DNA of 10,954 bases from Thermodesulfovibrio sp. (GTDB lineage: Bacteria > Nitrospirota > Thermodesulfovibrionia > Thermodesulfovibrionales > JdFR-85). Positions 6,206 through 10,954 of this stretch are shown one piece after another. The stretch spans positions 1-10,954 of the forward strand of contig JALUSH010000140.1 of the NCBI GenBank assembly GCA_027016675.1. Direction: 5' to 3'. The position numbers and the translations under genes are program-made. Position 1 is the first letter of the stretch; every line of letters begins with the position of its first letter. The notes under the pieces were generated by a model. That model was not told the origin of the DNA. It did no database searches and saw nothing but the letters and a program-made list of their open reading frames with translations.

Positions 6206-7255
6206 ATGAAGAACTATATCAGAAAGATACTTCTCTGTGTGGATAACAGTGAACTCTCTCATGAAGCCACAGATGCTGCAATTACGATTTCCAGGACGTT
6301 GAACTGTCAGGTAATAGGAGTGCATGCCTACAATGCACGGATGCACGAAGGTGCTTTCAGGATTATGGAACCAATCATTCCATCAAAATACCAGGATGAG
6401 GCCCTTCTCAGCAAACAGCGAACGGGTCACAAGAAACTCATTAACATGGGTCTTGAAAGCATCTCCATGACCTATGTAAAGCCCATTGAGGAACTGTTAA
6501 ACGCTGAGGGAATAGAAAACAGATCAATAGTTAGAGAGGGTAAAAACTTCAAGGTTATCAATGAAGTAATAGAAGAAGAAAAACCAGAGCTTGTTATCAT
6601 GGGTTCTTCAGGTTTTAATGCAGCAAAAGAAGGTTTTATAGGAAGTGTATGTCTCAGGGTATTGAGGGATAATAATAGAAACTTCTTTATTATTAAAAGA
6701 CCTGTGAGCTTTAAAAAGTTTGTTGTATGTCTCGATGGAAGTTCTTCTGCAATTGATACTCTCAGGATTGCAAATTTACTGTCAGAATACTTCAACGCAG
6801 AACTACATCTTGTTTATGTCTTTGATGTTGAACTCCACAGGGCATTATTCAGGAAACTCAAGGACTCTGTGGCAACGTTAGAAGGATTCAATTTCAACTC
6901 CGAGGAGCAGGAAAGAATACACGATGAGTTCATTGACAAAGGCCTTGAAAATGTAGGAGGCATGATACTTGATAGGGCTGTACAGGAATGCAATATCTTG
7001 ATCCCTGATAACCTTGAAGGCTGGGGACCTGCAGTACAGAGACGAGTTTTCAGAAAGGTTATGGCAGGACATATCTACAAGACAATATGTGACTATGCAA
7101 AGGATATTGAGGCTGATGTGGTTTTCACAGGCAGAACAGGCAGGCATTTCGTAAAAGGAATTGATATAGGTTCAGTAGCTGAAAATGTGGTAAGGTTTGC
7201 GCCATGCAGTGTATTTGTAACAATGCATAGAGAGTTCAAAGGATGGGAAATTTAG
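6206..7255 (+). CDS. Tandem-domain universal stress protein
   Basis: Cytoplasmic protein of 349 residues with two UspA-type domains. Domain 1 (about 4-165) starts with strand KILLCVDNS and has the ATP-binding motif G-2x-G-9x-G-S (G133, G136, G146, S147). Domain 2 (about 169-340) starts with KFVVCLDGSS and has the same motif intact (G309, G312, G322, S323). Both belong to the ATP-binding branch of the family. Domain 2 carries a longer middle section (about 208-295) than usual, of unclear role. Usp proteins help cells survive starvation, energy or respiratory stress, and tandem forms often sit near respiratory regulators. There is no ribosome site before the ATG, and the first strand begins at residue 7, so no later start is possible. 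The gene overlaps the radical SAM gene by 13 bases. Confidence 0.9.
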   Translation: MKNYIRKILLCVDNSELSHEATDAAITISRTLNCQVIGVHAYNARMHEGAFRIMEPIIPSKYQDEALLSKQRTGHKKLINMGLESISMTYVKPIEELLNAEGIENRSIVREGKNFKVINEVIEEEKPELVIMGSSGFNAAKEGFIGSVCLRVLRDNNRNFFIIKRPVSFKKFVVCLDGSSSAIDTLRIANLLSEYFNAELHLVYVFDVELHRALFRKLKDSVATLEGFNFNSEEQERIHDEFIDKGLENVGGMILDRAVQECNILIPDNLEGWGPAVQRRVFRKVMAGHIYKTICDYAKDIEADVVFTGRTGRHFVKGIDIGSVAENVVRFAPCSVFVTMHREFKGWEI

Positions 7256-8496
7256 AAAACAGACCATATATTGTCTCCTGGAATCTCACGAAGAGATGTA
7301 ATCTCCTCTGTCCTCACTGTTATATTAATGCAGTGCCTGACTCAACAGAGGAACTCTCCACTGAAGAGGCAATGCTTGTCATAGACGAACTCACTTATCT
7401 GAATCACCATCTGATGCTCATCTTAACAGGGGGAGAACCCATGCTGAGAAGGGATATCTTTGATATTGTTTCATATGCAAGTGAAAGTGGATTCATAACA
7501 GTAATGGGGTCCAACGGGACAGTGCTCGACCGTCAGAATATTACTGCTTTGAAAGACGCAGGACTTAAAGGAATCGGTATAAGTATAGACTCGGTCCGGA
7601 AGGAATATCATGATACATTCCGTGGTCTTGAAGGCTCATGGGAGGCATCCATTGAAACACTAAGATATGCCCATGAAGAGGGTATAGAGACACAGATCGA
7701 TATAACCCTGACAGACAGAAACATCCATGAGATTGATGCCATTGTTGAACTTGGAGTTGCCCTGAAGGTAAAGGCTGTAAACTTCTTCTTCCTTGTCTGC
7801 ACCGGAAGGGCCATGAAGACCGAGATATCCACTGAAAATTATGAAGAGGCACTGAAGAAGATATTAAAACTCTATAATGCAGAAAAGAGGCTCATGATAC
7901 GGGTTAGATGTGCACCTCATATCTACAAAATGATCTACGAAACAGGTTCCGGTCTGTACAAAGGTTCAAGGGGATGTCTTGCAGGAAGGCATTACATGAG
8001 AATAGACCCCGAAGGTAATGTAACACCCTGTCCTTATATGGATCTGAAGTTAGGCAGTATCAAAGAGAGTTCACTCATAGACATATGGGAAAAATCCCCT
8101 GAACTGGATCTTCTACGGCTATCAAAATATGAAGGTCGATGCGGAATATGTGAATACAGAGAGATATGTGGCGGATGCAGGGCAAGGGCCTATGTTGAAA
8201 CAGGCGATCTGCTTGCAGAGGACAGCCTCTGTAGGTATATCCCCCGAAGAGAAACCATTGTCAGACCAGAGGAATCTCTTCAGTCCTCTCTTAAATGGGA
8301 ACCATCAGCAGCCGAACGTGTAAAGAGGATCCCTGCTTTTATGAGAGGAAAGATTATCCGTATGATTGAATCGAAGGCACTGGAAAGAGGGATAAAGACG
8401 ATAACATCAGAACTCATTGATGAGTTCAAGGGACATGGTCATCATGAAAAGCTGATCAATAAATTCAAAAATTCTCATAAAAGGAGTCGGCAATGA
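7243..8496 (+). CDS. Radical SAM/SPASM protein with C-terminal PCP_red domain
   Basis: Radical SAM enzyme of 417 residues. The N-terminal domain has CNLLCPHC (C19, C23, C26) for the SAM-binding 4Fe-4S cluster and GGEP (63-66). A SPASM-like region supplies ligands for extra clusters: C245, C263, then CGICEYREICGGC (C300, C303, C309, C312) and C330. The CEYREICGGCRARA pattern is that of the NirJ/AhbC/AhbD/PqqE group, which modifies tetrapyrrole side chains or peptides. The last part (about 350-395, with W352, an RIPAFMRGKIIRMIE run and an ERGIKTITSEL run) resembles the PCP_red domain found at the end of BchB/ChlB. Both halves point to tetrapyrrole chemistry, for example haem or haem d1 formation, but the exact reaction cannot be assigned. 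The gene begins inside the stress-protein gene and ends in an ATGA overlap with the next. Confidence 0.85.
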   Translation: MGNLENRPYIVSWNLTKRCNLLCPHCYINAVPDSTEELSTEEAMLVIDELTYLNHHLMLILTGGEPMLRRDIFDIVSYASESGFITVMGSNGTVLDRQNITALKDAGLKGIGISIDSVRKEYHDTFRGLEGSWEASIETLRYAHEEGIETQIDITLTDRNIHEIDAIVELGVALKVKAVNFFFLVCTGRAMKTEISTENYEEALKKILKLYNAEKRLMIRVRCAPHIYKMIYETGSGLYKGSRGCLAGRHYMRIDPEGNVTPCPYMDLKLGSIKESSLIDIWEKSPELDLLRLSKYEGRCGICEYREICGGCRARAYVETGDLLAEDSLCRYIPRRETIVRPEESLQSSLKWEPSAAERVKRIPAFMRGKIIRMIESKALERGIKTITSELIDEFKGHGHHEKLINKFKNSHKRSRQ

Positions 8497-9149
8497 AAAC
8501 ACTCAAAACCACTTCTATCCCGGAAGTCTTTCTTGAGTGGCTCGTTACATCAAGATTGGATTTCATAAAAGACCTTGTTTCAGAAAAACCTCTCAGGTAT
8601 TTCTCAGCCCATCTCCCTGTGATGGCTACCTGGAATGACAGGGAAACCTTTCCTGTAAATATGACAGTTAAAGGACTTGGACTTATTCCAAAAGATGAGA
8701 AACTCGGAGACTATACTGATCTCTTCGAAGCAACCATAGCAGAGGCAAGGAGCATGTCATGGGAGGAAAGCCTTCTGAAAAGAGTAAAGGCAATGCAGTC
8801 CCTCTACAGAGATAGGGATAATTTCAATCCAGAGGTTCTTGGTGGACTTGAAATCTTTGAAGGAAGGGCCTTCAAGAACCTAACCGAGAAACCCTATGCA
8901 TCTCTACTCTATGTAGGAATGATGAAAACTGAAAAGGGGCTACAATATATAAGCTTCCAGATCAATGGAAAGGTTGAAATCCTGAATAAAGATAACATTT
9001 ATTATAGATACCTCCTTGCAGCAAGAAAACTGTTTGAATTCGACAAGTTCCATCTCTACCAGCCTGATTATCCCTTCGGGTATCTTATTCACGTGATGGA
9101 GGTAAAAGACAAAACTCCATGGACAAGGACGAAAAAAGCTCGATCTTAA
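8493..9149 (+). CDS. Conserved-looking protein of unknown function
   Basis: I do not recognise this 218-residue protein. It has no signal peptide, no membrane segment and no cysteine, so it should be a soluble cytoplasmic protein without thiol chemistry. The N-terminal half is mixed helical and charged (VFLEWLVTSRLDFIKDL, then WNDRETFPVNMTVKG). The C-terminal half (about 125-205) has aromatic-rich strands such as PYASLLYVGMM, GLQYISFQINGKVEI and FHLYQPDYPFGYLIHV, suggesting a compact alpha/beta fold. It starts in an ATGA overlap with the radical SAM gene, with a strong AAGGAG at 8481-8486, and overlaps the kinase gene by 31 bases. Position suggests a partner or substrate-handling protein of the radical SAM enzyme or a link to the kinase, but nothing in the sequence shows this. 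Confidence 0.75.
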   Translation: MKTLKTTSIPEVFLEWLVTSRLDFIKDLVSEKPLRYFSAHLPVMATWNDRETFPVNMTVKGLGLIPKDEKLGDYTDLFEATIAEARSMSWEESLLKRVKAMQSLYRDRDNFNPEVLGGLEIFEGRAFKNLTEKPYASLLYVGMMKTEKGLQYISFQINGKVEILNKDNIYYRYLLAARKLFEFDKFHLYQPDYPFGYLIHVMEVKDKTPWTRTKKARS

Positions 9150-10879
9150 AAAGCCTCCGGTTTAAACTCTTTTTAATCCTGCTTTCTGGCATTACAGCAA
9201 CTGTACTCTTGTTACTATACATAGAAGTAACCACTTCGGAGAAAGAGTTAAGAAAAGACCTGCAGGAAAATCTTACAAACATTGCCTCCACTATATATAC
9301 CATCCTTGAAAATACCATGGCCCAGGGAAGGAAAGACGAGGTTGTTAAAAATCTAAGACATCTGACAGATGTCAGCCCTGTGGTAAAGGAGATAAGGCTT
9401 CTTGACAATAAAAAAACCGTGAAATTCGAGACATTGAAGGCTATTTATTCTCCTGATAATCTGAAGAGACTTTCCTATCCCATCATGGCCAGGCCGGTCT
9501 GTCATAAATGTCATGGACAGAAAAAACTCATTGGTTTCCTTGAGGTAGGCTTTGACATAACAAGAGAAAAAAACAGATTGAATAGTATGTTCAAGAGGTA
9601 TTTTACAAGTTACTGGATATTATTGATACTCATAACATCCTATGTATTTATAACACTTGAAAAAGGTATCTTCAGACGACTGGATGAAGTTGGAGACGCC
9701 ATGAAGGCTGTAGCCAGGGGAGACTTTCAGAAACGGATTTCTGTTAAAGGAAACGACGAGATAGCAAAGATTGCAAAGATATTCAACAGAATGTCCCAGA
9801 ACATCTATCAGATAAACAGCAGACTCCATATGTTTTCAAGCTTCACATTTTTGGTTTACCAGCAAAAGACCGAAGATTACGTTCTTGACCTGACCCTTGA
9901 CTATCTCAACAACATTTTTCCAGGATACCATGCAGAGATTTTAATAAAAAGAGAGGGAGAAGAGATAGTAAAAAAAACTCCCGATAATGGAGATTATAAG
10001 GAGAACTACGAGGAAGCAATTGTAACAAATAATAAAAATATAGGAACCATCAGGATATCCAGCAACATGGAGTTAACAGAAAACGAATTGTCAATCTTCA
10101 AACTTATGGTAGTAGCAGTTTCAAGGGCAATAGAAAAGATCAGAGACTATGAGCAGGTTACAGAACTACAGGAAAACCTGCTTCATTTAGAGCGACTATC
10201 CACAGCCGGAGTCATGCTGGGAAGCATACTGCATGAGATAAACAATCCCTTGAGCGGAGTGGTAGGATTCTCAGAACTCCTGCTTTATGAGTCACATGAC
10301 GAAAAGACAGTAAAAGAATATGCAAAAAAGATACTTGAGGCATCAACAAGAATCAGTGTGACAATTGGTAATATGCTCAACTTTTTAAGAAAAAGTGGAC
10401 AGGAAGAGAAGATATCCATGGATCTAAACGAGATAGTAAGAATCGTTCTGAAGCTTAAAGAGGTGGATTTGAGAAAGAAACATATAAAGGTCGTAACAGC
10501 ATTCTCAGATGAACCTGTGTTTGCCTATGTTATCCCGAACCAGATTGAGCAGGCACTGTTAAACATTATCAATAATGCAGAATACGCCATGTTTAAGGTC
10601 CATTCCAGAGGAACATTACGGATAGAGACAAGACATGCAAAACAATATGCTCAGATACTGATAAGCGATGATGGACCTGGCATGTCAGATGAAGTGATCA
10701 ACAATATATTCAATTTCTTCTTTACCACAAAACCTCCTGGAGAAGGTACAGGGCTTGGTATGCCAATAGTAAAAAGGATCATTGACAATCATAATGGAAA
10801 TATTCGGATTGAAAGTAGGGTTGAACATGGTAGCACTTTTATAATTTCCTTACCAATTGTATCAGATAAAATAGAATAA
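9119..10879 (+). CDS. Membrane histidine kinase with periplasmic haem c (CxxCH) sensor
   Basis: Sensor kinase of 586 residues. In order: transmembrane helix 1 (about 16-34); a periplasmic sensor (35-160) with CHKCH (C128, C131, H132), a c-type haem attachment motif, followed by GFLEVGFDI; helix 2 (161-180); HAMP (about 181-235); a GAF-like region (about 236-340); a dimerisation domain with phospho-acceptor H372 in LHEINNPLSG; and an ATPase domain with N-box N482/N486, G1 DDGPGM (518-522) and G2 GTGLGM (543-548). A haem on the outer face would let it sense redox state, oxygen or NO, as proposed for other periplasmic haem c sensors. No response regulator follows within the window. The gene starts inside the preceding one; GGAGG at 9098-9102 is too distant to be a normal ribosome site, so coupled translation is likely. 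Family is certain; the ligand is inferred. Confidence 0.92.
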   Translation: MDKDEKSSILKSLRFKLFLILLSGITATVLLLLYIEVTTSEKELRKDLQENLTNIASTIYTILENTMAQGRKDEVVKNLRHLTDVSPVVKEIRLLDNKKTVKFETLKAIYSPDNLKRLSYPIMARPVCHKCHGQKKLIGFLEVGFDITREKNRLNSMFKRYFTSYWILLILITSYVFITLEKGIFRRLDEVGDAMKAVARGDFQKRISVKGNDEIAKIAKIFNRMSQNIYQINSRLHMFSSFTFLVYQQKTEDYVLDLTLDYLNNIFPGYHAEILIKREGEEIVKKTPDNGDYKENYEEAIVTNNKNIGTIRISSNMELTENELSIFKLMVVAVSRAIEKIRDYEQVTELQENLLHLERLSTAGVMLGSILHEINNPLSGVVGFSELLLYESHDEKTVKEYAKKILEASTRISVTIGNMLNFLRKSGQEEKISMDLNEIVRIVLKLKEVDLRKKHIKVVTAFSDEPVFAYVIPNQIEQALLNIINNAEYAMFKVHSRGTLRIETRHAKQYAQILISDDGPGMSDEVINNIFNFFFTTKPPGEGTGLGMPIVKRIIDNHNGNIRIESRVEHGSTFIISLPIVSDKIE

Positions 10880-10889
10880 AGTAAAGCAA

Positions 10890-10907
10890 TTATGATTTAT
10901 ATCATAA
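10890..10907. promoter_or_regulatory. FNR/DNR-like palindrome TTATGAT-N4-ATCATAA
   Basis: A perfect inverted repeat with seven-base arms and a four-base spacer (TTAT), 10 bases after the kinase stop. The core TGAT-N4-ATCA matches the FNR/DNR/NNR consensus TTGAT-N4-ATCAA except at the outer T/A pair. It lies too late to control any gene here, so it probably serves the next transcription unit to the right. CAGAAT at 10929-10934 is a possible -10 box placing the site near -42, but it is weak and the start may lie outside the window. Confidence 0.6.
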
Positions 10908-10913
10908 AAAATC

Positions 10914-10948
10914 TTGCTTATTAAGTATCAGAATAAGACTATAAGCAA
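10914..10948. repeat. AT-rich inverted repeat TTGCTTAT / ATAAGCAA
   Basis: Eight-base arms at 10914-10921 and 10941-10948 enclose a 19-base loop. The right arm overlaps AAGCAATTA (10943-10951), which is also present as a direct copy at 10884-10892, beside the FNR-like palindrome. It is too AT-rich and long-looped, and lacks a T-run after it, for a rho-independent terminator. It may be a second regulator site or chance in AT-rich sequence. Confidence 0.3.
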
Positions 10949-10954
10949 TTAAAC

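Noticed and set aside
10914..10948. Inverted repeat as a terminator for the kinase operon
   Set aside because: Eight AT-rich pairs with a 19-base loop and no T-run downstream do not make a convincing terminator.
1..10954. CRISPR arrays, insertion sequences, attachment sites, tRNA or rRNA genes
   Set aside because: No regularly spaced repeats, transposase or integrase frames, or RNA gene signatures were seen; non-coding space totals only about 150 bases.

Overview
The window is an almost fully coding stretch, all on the + strand, from an anaerobic or microaerobic respiring bacterium. Moderately low GC and frequent ATA, AGG and AGA codons, together with membrane cytochromes c, NosL proteins and a haem-type sensor kinase, suggest an environmental Nitrospirota (Thermodesulfovibrionia-like) or a related deep-branching, Desulfobacterota-like lineage. 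This placement is an inference from style; no marker gene is present.

Region 1 (2-2082) is the end of a respiratory gene cluster. It holds a membrane-anchored monohaem cytochrome c, open at the left edge, and a larger protein that joins two cytochrome c domains to an ethylbenzene-dehydrogenase/DMSO-reductase-type haem b domain and a C-terminal membrane anchor. Such gamma-type subunits normally serve a periplasmic molybdoenzyme of the Nar/Nxr/selenate/chlorate/ethylbenzene dehydrogenase group, whose catalytic subunits would lie to the left of the window.

Region 2 (2079-6146) follows without a gap, mostly through ATGA stop/start overlaps. It contains a NosL-family lipoprotein, a 93-residue membrane-anchored protein of unknown function, a second and divergent NosL-family lipoprotein, a MacB/LolE-like permease, its LolD/MacB-like ATPase, and an eight-helix membrane protein whose five cysteines all fall in predicted periplasmic loops. 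This looks like a periplasmic metal (probably copper) handling module without the usual nosZ/nosD/nosF/nosY partners in view. It is the best candidate here for an undescribed system.

Region 3 (6147-10879) begins after the only real intergenic gap. That gap holds a perfect GTAAC-N4-GTTAC palindrome and a consensus TATAAT, spaced as in an activator-dependent promoter of the CRP/FNR family. The genes are a tandem universal stress protein, a radical SAM/SPASM enzyme with a C-terminal PCP_red domain (related to alternative haem and haem d1 enzymes), an unrecognised 218-residue protein, and a membrane histidine kinase whose periplasmic sensor carries a CxxCH haem c site. They overlap one another and probably form one operon for sensing and answering redox or nitrosative stress.

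The last 75 bases hold a perfect FNR/DNR-like palindrome (TTATGAT-N4-ATCATAA), probably the control site of the next gene to the right. I saw no rRNA, tRNA, CRISPR array, insertion sequence or convincing rho-independent terminator.
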